From the NCBI GenBank assembly GCA_021401465.1, contig JADDMT010000275.1, positions 1 through 19,267 on the forward strand: a stretch of DNA of 19,267 nucleotides, given 5' to 3'. Below are positions 9,801 through 18,731 of the stretch, one piece after another. Positions within the stretch are counted from its first letter, which is position 1. Each line of letters starts with the position of its first letter. The notes under the pieces are model-generated. The model did no database searches. It was not told the origin of the DNA and saw only the letters and a list, made by a program, of their open reading frames with translations. The stretch is from Teratosphaeria epicoccoides (taxonomy: Eukaryota > Ascomycota > Dothideomycetes > Mycosphaerellales > Teratosphaeriaceae). The translations under genes were made by a program, and so were the position numbers.

Positions 9801-10740
9801 ATGATGTCGTTTAATCTACGATAATCTACGTAGAGTCGCTAGTCATCTTCCCCCTTAGGCACAAACAGGATTAGATATCTGGCTAGGGACTACAACTCGC
9901 GGATGAAGCCCTTCCGGAGGTTGTCTTCAAGGTATTTCCGGAGAATCTCTAGTTTCGCCGCTAATAACAGGCAAACTAGTTGCTTCGTTAGTGTCTTGCT
10001 AGGGAGTAAGGGTATCCCGTAGTCCTACTCCTAGTGTTCTAGCAGAGCTTCTTAGTTAGGTTCTTGCTTGAAAAGAGTAGCGAACTCTTTATACTTATCA
10101 GGAACTATGAATTCGACCTTGACTTTAATTACGTTGCTTTAACCTATAGGACGTGCACTTCCTGTTCTAGATCCTTAATAGCGGCTACTATCTCGCTTGA
10201 AGTCATAGCACATATTTCGATCTTGCCTAGTACGTCGTGTACTACAGGTAGAGGTATCGATCTTAAGAGTTCCGGGAACTAGATCCTCTCATTCTTCTAG
10301 TCGAGATAGGGGTTAGCGTTTCTTAGCTATAGTAACCCTAGTACTACATCTGAGCCTAGTGACTCTGTGATGTCAAACTAGAGTATCTCTTAGTAGCGTC
10401 CTATCCGCAGAGGTATCATCTTAGTCTCTTCGTTAACTATTCCTTAGTTGTACGTAACCGGCTTTCTATTAATCGCTTGTAGCAAGAAAGCATTCGTCTT
10501 TGCCTGTAGCTTTATCCTACCTATCCTAGCAAACTTAGGCGTCATGAAGATTCTAGTACATCCTAAATCTATTAAGGCCCTAGCTAGTGTCTCGTTGATA
10601 TGCACCTATACTCTAAGGTTGTTCGCGTATCTGGCGCCGATTGCGGCACATCGTTGCAGCCCTATCCGGTCTGTCTGTAGGTCTAATTCTAGTAGACCTT
10701 GTCGTTTCCCGAATGACTATCTTCACGGACTAGTTCTAGG
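6822..10740 (-). pseudogene. E2 pol: protease, RT, RNase H, integrase, chromodomain
   Basis: Nearly complete family 2 pol, read right to left. The retropepsin site reads IDLG (Asp at 10569-10567; normally DSG or DTG, and TCA-to-TTA explains Leu). Reverse transcriptase has LYVDYRRLND near 9840 and the catalytic YLDDILVY with YLDD at 9535-9524. RNase H has ETDASD near 9100 and a conserved NARADALSR end. Integrase has D 7880-7878, D 7682-7680 and E 7574-7572, with 35 residues between the last two. A chromodomain (EYLVKWEGY, ENT-stop-EP) ends at TAA 6824-6822. RT to chromodomain is one frame once the solo LTR 8177-8536 and one target copy are excluded. Protease and RT frames differ, implying one indel near 10125-10140. 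Many TAG stops show it is dead. The 5' boundary is approximate. Confidence 0.9.
8177..8536 (-). mobile_element. Family 1 solo LTR in E2 pol
   Basis: A 360-bp family 1 LTR in reverse orientation, flanked by a perfect 5-bp duplication CTAAT (8172-8176 and 8537-8541). It interrupts E2 pol between RNase H and integrase. The pol frame resumes in register when the LTR and one CTAAT are removed. With no internal sequence it is a solo LTR, left by recombination between the two LTRs of a complete element. One end is mutated (TGATATAG to TAATATAG on the + strand). Confidence 0.95.
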
Positions 10741-10862
10741 ATCATGCGGTCTTAGCTTACTCTTCTTCAAGTGTTACCGCTAACTAGCCTAAGAGGTCGT
10801 TCTCGTTCTTAGCCTCGTTGTTCCTGCGCATTTCTTGCATACTCTATTTTCAAGTAGTAGAC

Positions 10863-12353
10863 TCAGAGTCGCAGCGCTCGTAGAATCTGAATACCTTCGT
10901 GGGTTAGGTAGCCTCCCTAGGGCGTAAACTCTACCCTAAACAGTACAATTTCTTAGACAACTTTCTGATGCGCGTGAGGTTAAGCTACAACTAGTAGTCT
11001 CCTTAGGTATCGTCGCATATAGTCGGCTAGTTCGTCATACTAAAGCTAGTTAACGTGTTGTACTCCATTAATCCATGGGTAAGCCTAAGCCTACTAGTTC
11101 TGTATGATTCGGATAATATCGAGTCTAATGTCATGTAGCGGCATAGCCTATCGCTCTATGCTCTCGTCTTCCTCGGAATCAGGAATGACGGCTTTAACAA
11201 GCTCATAGTTGTCGTCCGAACCTTCTTCTTCTTCTTCTAGCTCCTGTTGCCTTAGGACTGTTACACTAGAAGGTATACCCCTTAGCGCACAGATATACTA
11301 TGCCTTGTTTTAGCTAGGGTACTATCCGGAACCATCTTTATTACTTATGTGAATTCGATAGTCGTCGTCGTAGCACATAGTCTAAGTAAGTACAGCATGG
11401 TCTAGTTCTCGAGTAGCGGCAGCCTTCTGCTTAAGTGCTGTTGTTATCGCGCGAGCCTGTTCTATCCTAGGCAGTTCTTGTCGTTACTTCTTAGCAAAAC
11501 ATTCGCGGGCAAAGTGTCCTTTCTTTCTACAGTTATAGCACTTGAGATTACTCTTGTCGAATAGCTTCTTCGGACCATTCTAAATAGGAGAGCCTTTCCG
11601 TGGCTTCCCTTAGGGTCCATTCCTTAGGCGCCCCTTAGTCGCATCTAACTCCATAGGTCAGAGACTATAGTAATCGTTTCGCCATTTTAGTGCTAATCGT
11701 TAGACCTTATAGTCAGCCTATGCTAGCTTACGATTTCTATGTTGCCATTCTTGCTGTTATTCCTAGATGCGATTATCGATTCTAATCGCAAGATCGCTCA
11801 TTTCTTTGAATGTCGTTAGCTAATCTCCTCAGGCAATTTCATCTTTAACTGTCTCCTTTAGTCCCTAGTAGAACTAAGCGGCTAAAGCATTATCATTCTA
11901 GTCGACTCGAGTAGAGAGGGTCTAAAAGTCCGCGCGGTATTTAATAGCAGAACCCTTCTGCTAAATTCCTAGGAGAGCTCTCTCGGCCTCTTGTTACTCA
12001 TTACTAAGCCTAAAAGCTTCGCGTAATACCTTAAACAAAGACTTGTCTAAGTTAAGAATCTCCCTAGTCGTCGTCTTCCTAGCTTCGACGTTGCCGACAT
12101 GATCTAGATAATCTGTTAGATGAGGCTAGATGAACTCGAACGCTAGTCCCTTTAGGTAAGAGATAATGTACATCATTCGCTTATGATGTGTCGTAAACTA
12201 TTCTGTATCTACGTTAAATGCTAATTAGCATTACAGGATAAACATCTTAACTTAAGATTGTTATCCTGTGAACTCTATAGGGCTTCCTATCTTAAAGCCG
12301 TTATTGCCGTGTCTATTCCTAGTAGTTAAACCTACGACAGATGCTAGAGCTAT
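10863..12353 (-). pseudogene. E2 gag: capsid and CCHC nucleocapsid
   Basis: A frame of ~497 codons reading leftward from 12353, where the start codon is mutated to ATA; the copies at 13618 and 18732 keep ATG in the same context. The capsid region corresponds to the retrotransposon gag fold (an Arg/Lys-rich helix set ending near ...ETVKDEIA in the intact copies). A CCHC zinc knuckle C-x2-C-x4-H-x4-C lies at 11540-11499 (CYNCRKKGHFAREC). A GAA repeat near 11228-11243 encodes an acidic run. TGA at 10865-10863 may be the true gag stop or another mutated codon; the protease frame starts downstream in a different register, so a frameshift would be needed for gag-pol. Stops are nearly all TAG or TAA. 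Confidence 0.88.
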
Positions 12354-12532
12354 CTCGCTAAGGTGAATAGATTCAAGCTACTACGTAATTTGAGGTATAG
12401 TAGCAACTTGTTCTTATAGTGTTAGTTAACTATTGCTAGAATTTAAACTAACATCTAAAGAACTACTTAACATAGGCGTATATTAAGTGCTTAACAAGTC
12501 CCCTAATGCTTCCTTAGAAGTAGTGCTTAAAG
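12354..12532 (-). other. E2 leader between LTR and gag
   Basis: About 180 bp of untranslated leader, similar to the leaders at 13436-13617 and 18553-18731. The primer-binding site should lie next to the LTR end at 12532, but I see no TGG-starting stretch matching the usual tRNA 3' end. No coding frame is seen. Confidence 0.6.
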
Positions 12533-13009
12533 AGTCATAAGGGTAGGTACTAATAGCAGGAAGGGGATCAGGTGTTAGACTTGTAGAGCTATGAAGAATA
12601 TCGATAATAGTAGTTAACCTTGTAACTAACTCTCCTCTAAGCAAGAGAGGATTAAATTAAGATTAAGCACGAAGCTCTTAACTACCTATCCTAGAGCTAT
12701 CCCTATATACTAGAGAGACAGAGTAGCTCTGTTAGATCTATTAACAGACCTGATAGATCTATGTCTATAGATCTATAGACTAACCCTACAGATCTAAGGG
12801 TCTGTCCTCTCATGACAGATCCCTTCTCCCTTATAGGCCTATAGATCTATAGACTAACCCTATAGATCCGGGGATCTATCCTCACGTGACAGATCCTTTC
12901 TCCTATGACTATGCTATGACTCATAGCACTTACGACACTCATGATCCTATGACTTATAGTCAGGACACTCATGATCCTGTAACTTATAGTACTCCTGACA
13001 CTCATGACA
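12533..13009 (-). mobile_element. E2 5' LTR (family 2)
   Basis: A 477-bp LTR in reverse orientation, the same length as the one at 17460-17936. Its outer end is ATGACA-complement CTCATGACA at 13001-13009; its inner end at 12533 (AGTCATAA) is mutated from TGTCATAA. A minus-strand TATATAG (12709-12703) is a candidate promoter TATA box. It drives E2 gag-pol to the left. It abuts, without any spacer, a second family 2 LTR in the opposite orientation. Confidence 0.88.
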
Positions 13010-13435
13010 CATGAGTATCCTAAGTGCTATAAGTCACGAACACTATAGCCTAAGTCATAGCATAGTCATAGGAGAAAAGATCTGTCATATGAGGATAGAC
13101 ACCTAGATCTATAGGGTTAGTCTATAGATCTATAGGCCTATATAGGAGAAAGGATCTGTCAAGTAAGAACAGACCCTAGGATCTGTAGGGTTAGTCTACA
13201 GATCTATAGACATAGGTCTAATAGGTCTGTTAATAGATCTGACAGAGCTACCCTGTCTCTCTAATATATAGGGATGGCTTCAGGACAGGTAGTTAGGAGC
13301 TTCATGCTTAATTCTTAATCCTCTCCTAAGGGGGATAGTTAGTTACAAGGTTAATTACTATTATCGATATTCTTTATAGCTCTATAAGTCTAACACCTAA
13401 TCCCCTTCCTACTATTAGCACCTACCCTTATAACA
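13010..13435 (+). mobile_element. E4 5' LTR (family 2), 5'-truncated
   Basis: A 426-bp + strand LTR. It starts at (AC)ATGAGTATCCTAAG, which matches the second repeat of the normal LTR start, so ~30-50 bp of the 5' terminus is missing compared with 17460-17936. It ends at TAACA 13435 (normally ATGACA) before the leader TTTTGAGCAC. TATATA at 13265-13270 is a candidate promoter. Direct contact with the E2 LTR suggests an insertion or rearrangement within this LTR. Confidence 0.85.
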
Positions 13436-13617
13436 TTTTGAGCACTGCTTCTAAGGAAGTATTAGGGGACTCGTCAAGCGCTTAACATACACCTATGTTA
13501 AGTAGTTCCTTAGCTGTTAGTTTAACCTCTAGCAACAATAGTTAACTAATACTACGAGAACAAGTTGCTACTATACCTTAAATTACTTAGTAGCTCGAAT
13601 CCATTTACCTTAGCGAG
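13436..13617 (+). other. E4 leader with possible primer-binding site
   Basis: A 182-bp leader. The first bases after the LTR are TTTTGAGCACTGCTTC, nearly identical at 17937 and 18553. They do not begin with TGG, so priming by the CCA end of a tRNA is not evident; an internal tRNA fragment or self-priming is possible. No coding frame is seen. Confidence 0.55.
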
Positions 13618-15105
13618 ATGGCTCTAGCATCTGTCGCAGGTTTGACTACTAGGAATAGACATAGTAACAATAGCTTTAAGATAGGAAGCCCTATAGAGTT
13701 CATAGGACAACGATCTTAAGTCAAGATGTTTATCCTGTAATGCTAGTTAGCGTTTAATGTAGATACAGAACAGTTTACAATACATTATAAGCAAATGATG
13801 TATATTGTCTCTTACCTAAAGGGACTAGCGTTTAAGTTCATCTAGCCTTATCTAACAGATTATCTAGATCACGTTAGTAACGTCGAAGCTAGGAAGACGA
13901 CGACTAGGGAGATCCTTAACTTAGACAAATCCTTGTTTAAGGCGTTACACAAAGCCTTTAGGCTTAGCAACGAATAACAAGAGGCTAAGAGAGCTCTTCT
14001 AGGAATCTAGCAGAAGGGTTCCGCTATTAAGTACCGTGCAGACTTCTAGACCCTCTGTGCTTAAGCCGACTAGAATGATAATGCTTTAGCCGCTTAGTTC
14101 TATTAGGGACTAAAGGAGATAGTTAAAGACGAAATTGCCTAGGGAGATTAGCTAACGACATTCAAGGAAATAAGCGATCTCGCGATTAGGATTAATAATC
14201 GCATCTAGGAACGACAGCAGGAACGACAACATGGAAATCACAGGCTAGCGCAGGCTAACTATAAGGTCTAACGATTAGCACTAAAATAGCGAAGCGATTA
14301 CTATAGTCTCTAACTAATGGAGTTAGGTGCGACTAAGGGACGCCTAAAGAGTAGACCCCGAGGAAAGCCACAGAAGGGCTCTCCTACCTAGAATAGTCTA
14401 AAGAAGCCATTCGACAAGAGTAAGCTCGAGTGCTATAACTGTAGAAAGAAAGGACACTTTGCCTGTAAGTGTTTTACTAAGAAACAGCGTTAGGACCTAT
14501 AATAGACAGAACAGGCTCGCGTAATAATAACGGCACCTAAGCAAAAGGCTACTACTACTTAAGGACTAGACTATGCCTTACTTACTTAGACTATGTGCTA
14601 TGACAACAATTGTCGGATTCACATGAGTAATAAAGATGGTTCTAGATAGTACCCTAGCCGCAACAAGGCGCAATCTATCTACGCGCTAAGGGGTACACCT
14701 TCTAGTGTAATAGTCCTGAAGTAACAGGAGCTAGAAGAAGAAGAAGGTTTAGACGACAACTATGAGCTTGTTAAAGCCGTCATTCCCGATTCTGAGGAAG
14801 ACAAGAGCATAGAGAGATAGGCTATACCGCCGCATGACATGAGACTTGAGATTATCCGAATCATATAGAACTAGTAGGCTTAGGCTTGCCCATGGATTAA
14901 TAGAGTACAACACATCGACTAGCTTAAATATTACAAACTAGCCGACCGCATGCGACGACACCTAAGGGGACTACTAGTTCTAGCTTACCCTTACTCGCAT
15001 CAGAAGATTGTCTAAGAAATTGTACTGTTCAGGGTAGAGTTTACGCCCTAAGGAGGCTACCTTACCTAGGAAGGTATCTAGGTTCTACAAGCGTTACGAC
15101 TCTAG
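13618..15105 (+). pseudogene. E4 gag, capsid and CCHC, 3'-truncated
   Basis: One frame runs from ATG 13618 to the E3 LTR at 15106 (496 codons), matching E2 and E6 gag. The ATG context (GCGAGATGGCT) is shared with E6. The capsid part carries the usual gag pattern; a basic linker (KGRLKSRPRGKPQKG) precedes the CCHC knuckle at 14431-14472 (C-x2-C-x4-H-x4-C, here CYNCRKKGHFACKC, with Arg-to-Cys and Glu-to-Lys changes). An acidic stretch (LEEEEGLDDNYE) and a C-terminal helical region follow. Relative to E2 there is one GAA repeat unit fewer. Many TAG/TAA stops and no frameshift. Protease and pol are absent: the sequence breaks at 15105, probably because E3 was inserted there or the copy was recombined. 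Confidence 0.9.
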
Positions 15106-15550
15106 TGTCATAAGGGTAGGTGCTAATAGCAGGAAGGGGATCAGGTGTTAGACTCGCAGAGCTATGAAGAATATCGACAATAGTAATTAACCTTGTAACT
15201 CTCTCCTCTAAGCAAGAGAAGATTAACTAAGAATTAAGCACGAAGCTCCTAACTACCTGTCCTGAAGCCATCCCTATATACTAGAGAGACAGGGCAGCTC
15301 TGTTAGATCTGTTAACAGACCTAACAGATCTATGTCTGTAGATCTGTAGACTAACCCTACAGATCTAAGGGTCTGTCCTCCTATAACAGATCCCTTCTCC
15401 CCTATAGGCCTATAGATCTATAGACTAACCCTATAGATCTAGGGATCTGTCCTCACGTGACAGATCCTTTCTCCTATGAGTATGCTATAACTCATAGTAC
15501 TTAGGACACTTATGATCCTGTGACTTATAGTACTCCTAATACTCATGACA
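15106..15550 (-). mobile_element. E3 3' LTR (family 2)
   Basis: A 445-bp reverse-orientation LTR with good termini (TGTCATAA at 15106, CTCATGACA ending 15550). Because the pol 3' end and the antisense gene lie to its right, it is the 3' LTR of a minus-strand element. The adjoining right flank CTATCCCCCTCTTAGCC (15551-15567) is, on the minus strand, a purine run ending at the LTR, which fits the polypurine tract. The left-hand 5 bp, TCTAG (15101-15105), would be the target duplication; its partner would lie beyond E3's lost 5' end. Confidence 0.88.
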
Positions 15551-15567
15551 CTATCCCCCTCTTAGCC
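15551..15567 (-). other. E3 polypurine tract
   Basis: On the minus strand this reads GGCTAAGAGGGGGATAG and directly precedes the 3' LTR. A purine run at this place primes plus-strand synthesis in LTR retrotransposons. It confirms the orientation of E3 and places the antisense gene inside the element. Confidence 0.65.
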
Positions 15568-15629
15568 TAGCTCGTCCCTAAGCTACCTTATTAGTGCAGG
15601 GTTTCTCTTGTCATTTCCTTTGTGCCGTG

Positions 15630-16614
15630 ATGTCTTATCTTTCTACATTACTACCTTATGTCATCCTAGACACTGACGCCCCTTTAACGCAGAAACGTAA
15701 ACGCCGCGCGAATCGAATCTATCGTTAGGGCTAGGACAGCATAAAGTCCTATACTTAGTGTTAAGAGTTAAAGCTTGTTTGTTAAGTACACATTTCCTTA
15801 GGGAAATGTTCGTAGTGTCACTTTAGTAACTGTCAAGTTACGACGCGAAGGTAACAGAGGTTAAATAGAAGAAGTTAGGTGATTAGCGGAAAAGACTAAT
15901 TGCCGATCTCGATTATGCAAAGGCGGTCCTAGCTAAGGCTTTGCAGAAGATAATAGAGGCGCATGTAAAGGAGATGCGTCTTCGAAAACAGTTAGACGTA
16001 TTCGACTATGAGGCCGAGGATAGTCGCGCTCTTAAGGAGCGTGAGATTAGGGAGGATGAGGCTAAAGAGCAGGCTCTTTCGCAGGTTAGGTTTCTTCTTA
16101 ACCTAGATCCCTCGGCGGGTCTCGCTCTTAGTCCTATGACATAGAGCGTATGATATAGATGTATATGCTATATGATATGGAAATATCTCGTAGTATGACA
16201 GAGTAATCCGACCTTTTAGTAGGTACAAGACAGCGCTGCTTTCTGCTTATCGCAGAGGTGGCGCTAAGGGTGCTTATAACCCCTGACGCTCCTTAATAAG
16301 GGAAAGCATGTCCGAGCCTAACCCCGCAGGGGTACCGTAGGGTTAGCGACGTAGGGGCGTCCTACGTCGACAACTAATCCCTCTTAGACGACATACGAGC
16401 CAACGTATGTACGAAGGACCCCCTTGCCATATGTGGCAGGGTCACTACATGCTAAGGGCAGGCATTAGAACCTATGCGGTTCTAATGGCCCCCTAGTATC
16501 AACCGTATCAGCGTAATAGAAGGTTTCGCCGATACCTCGTATTAGGGTTTCCTAGATAGCGTGATAGCCGAGCCAATTGATGGCGTCCCGCAGGAGTCTA
16601 GTCATGGCTTATGA
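15630..16614 (+). pseudogene. E3 antisense coiled-coil gene with putative intron
   Basis: This gene is read opposite to E3 pol and sits between the pol end and the 3' LTR, as in E2. I infer exon 1 at 15630-15745 (ATG in GTGATGTCT; a basic stretch KRKRRANR near residue 23) and a 56-nt GT...AG intron at 15746-15801. Splicing joins exon 1 in phase to exon 2 (15802-16614, TGA 16612-16614). Exon 2 is interrupted by the solo LTR 16151-16510; removing it and one target copy restores the frame. The product would be ~190 residues: basic N-terminus, a charged coiled coil (MRLRKQLD, EREIREDEAKEQAL) and a short tail. A few TAG codons break it. The 5' splice site (GTCCTA) is not canonical beyond GT, so the intron is uncertain. 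The family is not recognised; nuclear or nucleic-acid binding is a guess from the basic patch. Confidence 0.6.
16151..16510 (-). mobile_element. Family 1 solo LTR in E3 antisense gene
   Basis: A 360-bp solo LTR in reverse orientation with intact ends (TGATATAG...CCGTATCA on the + strand) and a perfect 5-bp duplication GCGTA (16146-16150 and 16511-16515). The uninterrupted target is visible in E2 at about 6724-6728 (AGAGCGTAATAG). This copy defines the family 1 LTR boundaries and length. It has a near-perfect hairpin around 16464-16488. Confidence 0.97.
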
Positions 16615-17459
16615 TCTTCTCCCTAGGTTCGTTCTTCTCTCGAAACTTCGTATCTTTTGCTAACAGTTTCGCAGATGTTCTAGTAGTTCCTAGGTGTTCT
16701 TAGTACTCCTATATCCTTCCCATTTTACTAAGTACTCTTGCTGTCCGTCCCGCTAGTAAGTGTCGACGATCTTCTCGACAGTGTACTCGGGTTCTTCTAC
16801 TTCGGGGTTAAGTAGTAAGGGTTCCGTTTGTAGTGTAGTGTTAAGCGCTGCTTATTCTAGCAGAGAGACATAGAACACAGGGTATATTCTCATCTGCTCG
16901 GGTAGCTGTAACTTAAAATTAACTAGTCCTTTCTTAGCCTTGATCCTAAATAGTCCTAGTTTTATAGCGTCTAGTCTTTTACTTAGCTTGTCTAATTTGA
17001 TGTGACAGCGGAGGAGATACACCTTGTCCCCCTCCTTTAGAATTAGTCCCTTAATTCTCTTACGATTCGCGTACTATGCCATGTTCTGCTAATAGAACTA
17101 CAGGTTAAGTCATGCTTCTATTTGCAGTCGGCGTAGGTATTCTACCCGTCCGAGTGCTACTAGGTTTAGATTACTAGCTAAGACATCCGGAATGTCTTCT
17201 ATAGCTAATCTATATGCCATCTAAAATGGCGAGAGTCCTGTCGACTCTACTAGCGTACTATTATACGCGAGCTACGCTGTTAGCAACAACTCTACCTAGT
17301 TGTTCTAGTCCCTATTCACATAGGATCAAAGGCACTATTCTAACGTCTAGTTTAGACGCTATGTCTGTCTATCCGTCCCAGGGTAGAAGGAAGTACTTAG
17401 TCGATGTTTGACCTGGAATTGTCTTATTAGGGCTCTCTTGAAGTTAGAGGTAAACATGG
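16609..17459 (-). pseudogene. E3 pol fragment: integrase C-terminus and chromodomain
   Basis: The minus-strand counterpart of 6822-7675 in E2. It begins (at its right end) just after the integrase second Asp region, where E5 was inserted at 17460, and runs to TAA 16611-16609. It includes the integrase C-terminal part with the third catalytic acid, the GPF-like region and a chromodomain. The stop overlaps the stop of the + strand gene (TTATGA on the + strand; TCATAA on the minus strand). The copy in E2 has TTATAA instead, a single transition. Several TAG stops; no catalytic function possible. Confidence 0.85.
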
Positions 17460-17936
17460 TGTCATGAGTGTCAGGAGTACTATAAGTCACAGGATCATGA
17501 GTGTCCTGACTATAAGTTACAGGATCATGAGTGTCCTAAGTGCTATAAGTCATAGCATAGTCATAGGAGAAAGGATCTGTTACGTAAGGATAGATCCCTA
17601 GATCTGTAGGGTTAGTCTACAGATCTATAGGCCTATAGGGGAGAAGGGATCTGTCATAAGAGGGTAGACCCTCGGATCTATAAGGTTAGTCCATAGATCT
17701 ATAGACACGGATCTATCGGGTCTGTCGACAGATCTAACAGAGCTACTCTGTCTCTCTAGTATATAGGGATAGCTCTAGGATAGGCAGTTAGGAGCTTCGT
17801 GCTTAATCTTAATTTGATCCTCTCTTACTTAGAGGAGAGTTAGTTACAAGGTCAACTACTATTATCGATATTCTTCATAGCTCTACGAGTCTAACACCTA
17901 GTCCCCTTCCTGCTATTAGCACCTACCCTTATAACA
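17460..17936 (+). mobile_element. E5 5' LTR (family 2)
   Basis: A full-length 477-bp LTR, TGTCATGAG (17460) to ATAACA (17936). It breaks the E3 integrase frame; CATGG (17455-17459) is the candidate target duplication, matching CACGG in E2. It starts with tandem repeats of a ~45-bp unit containing GGATCATGAGTGTCC, then the hairpin modules, then TATATAG at 17760-17766 as a candidate promoter. Confidence 0.9.
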
Positions 17937-18111
17937 TTTTGAGTACTACTTCTAAGGAAGCATTAGGGGACTCGTTAAGCGCTTAACATACGCCTATGTG
18001 AAGTAGTTCTTTAGCTGTTAGTTTAACTTCTAGTAATAGTTAACTAACACTACGAGAACAAGTTGCCGCTATACCTTAAATTACTTAGTAGCTCGAATCC
18101 ATTTACCTTAG
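17937..18111 (+). other. E5 leader, interrupted before gag
   Basis: A 175-bp leader like those at 13436-13617 and 18553-18731. It stops at ACCTTAG (18111), a few bases before where the gag ATG should be, because E6 was inserted. CTTAG (18107-18111) is the candidate target duplication. The rest of E5 must lie beyond the window if present. Confidence 0.75.
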
Positions 18112-18552
18112 TGTCATGAGTGTCAGGAGTACTATAGGTTACAGGATCATGAGGGTCCTAAGTGCTATAAGTCATAGGCATAGTCATAGGAGAAAGGATC
18201 TGTCATGTAAGGACAGACCCCCGGATCTGTAGGGTTAGTCTACAGATCTATAGGCCTATAAGGGAGAAGGGATCTGTCACGGGATAACAGACCCTCGGAT
18301 CTATAGGGTTAGTCTATAGATCTACAGACACGGATCTGTTAGGTCTGTCGATAGATCTAACAGAGCTGCTCTGTCTCTCTAGTATATAGGGATAGCTTCA
18401 GGACAGGCAGTTAGGAGCTTCGTGCTTAATTCAATTCCCTTTCCCTAGGGGATAGATAGTTACAAGGATAATTGCTATTGTCGATATTCTTTATAGCTCT
18501 ACGAGTCTAACACCTAGTCACCTTCCTACTATTAGCACCTACCTTTATGACA
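18112..18552 (+). mobile_element. E6 5' LTR (family 2)
   Basis: A 441-bp LTR, TGTCATGAG (18112) to ATGACA (18552), with the 6-bp terminal inverted repeat TGTCAT/ATGACA intact. It has one ~45-bp 5' repeat fewer than the 477-bp copies. A clean hairpin is visible (GATCTGTAG 18224-18232, loop GGTTAGT, CTACAGATC 18240-18248). TATATA at 18383-18388 is a candidate promoter. Confidence 0.9.
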
Positions 18553-18731
18553 TTTTGAGCACTACTTCTAAGGAAGTATTAGGGGACTCGTCGAGCGCTT
18601 AACGTACGCCTATGTTAAGTAGTTCTTTAGCTGTTAGTTTAATTTCTAGCGATAGTTAACTAACACTATAAGGACAAGTTGCCGCTATACCTCAAATTAC
18701 GTAGTAGCTCGAATCTATTTACCTTAGCGAG
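18553..18731 (+). other. E6 leader
   Basis: A 179-bp leader beginning TTTTGAGCACTACTTC, with no coding frame. It holds the presumed primer-binding site and packaging sequences. It ends in ACCTTAGCGAG before the gag ATG. Confidence 0.6.

Larger units (their letters stand above)
10864..15105. repeat. Large imperfect palindrome centred at 13009/13010
   Basis: The left arm (LTR plus gag of E2, minus strand) and the right arm (LTR plus gag of E4, plus strand) are inverted copies of ~2.1 kb each. The arms meet at CTCATGACAC|ATGAGTATCC. Differences are mainly C/T and G/A transitions plus small length changes. The arrangement could give hairpin DNA or double-stranded RNA. Confidence 0.85.

Noticed and set aside
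10064..10282. Open + strand frame of 72 codons
   Set aside because: Shadow of the minus-strand protease/RT region; no start context, no recognisable motif.
10448..10783. Open + strand frame of 111 codons with hydrophobic stretches
   Set aside because: Antisense to the retropepsin region of E2 pol. Its apparent membrane-like composition follows from the opposite strand.
310..15105. TAG reassigned to Trp or Gln (alternative genetic code)
   Set aside because: The same C/T and G/A differences occur in noncoding LTRs and leaders, normal CAG, CAA and TGG codons coexist, and start codons are also hit. Mutation explains it without recoding.
15106..15550. Solo LTR between E4 and E3
   Set aside because: The flanking 5 bp differ (TCTAG and CTATC) and a polypurine tract with element-internal sequence follows on the right, so it is the 3' LTR of E3.
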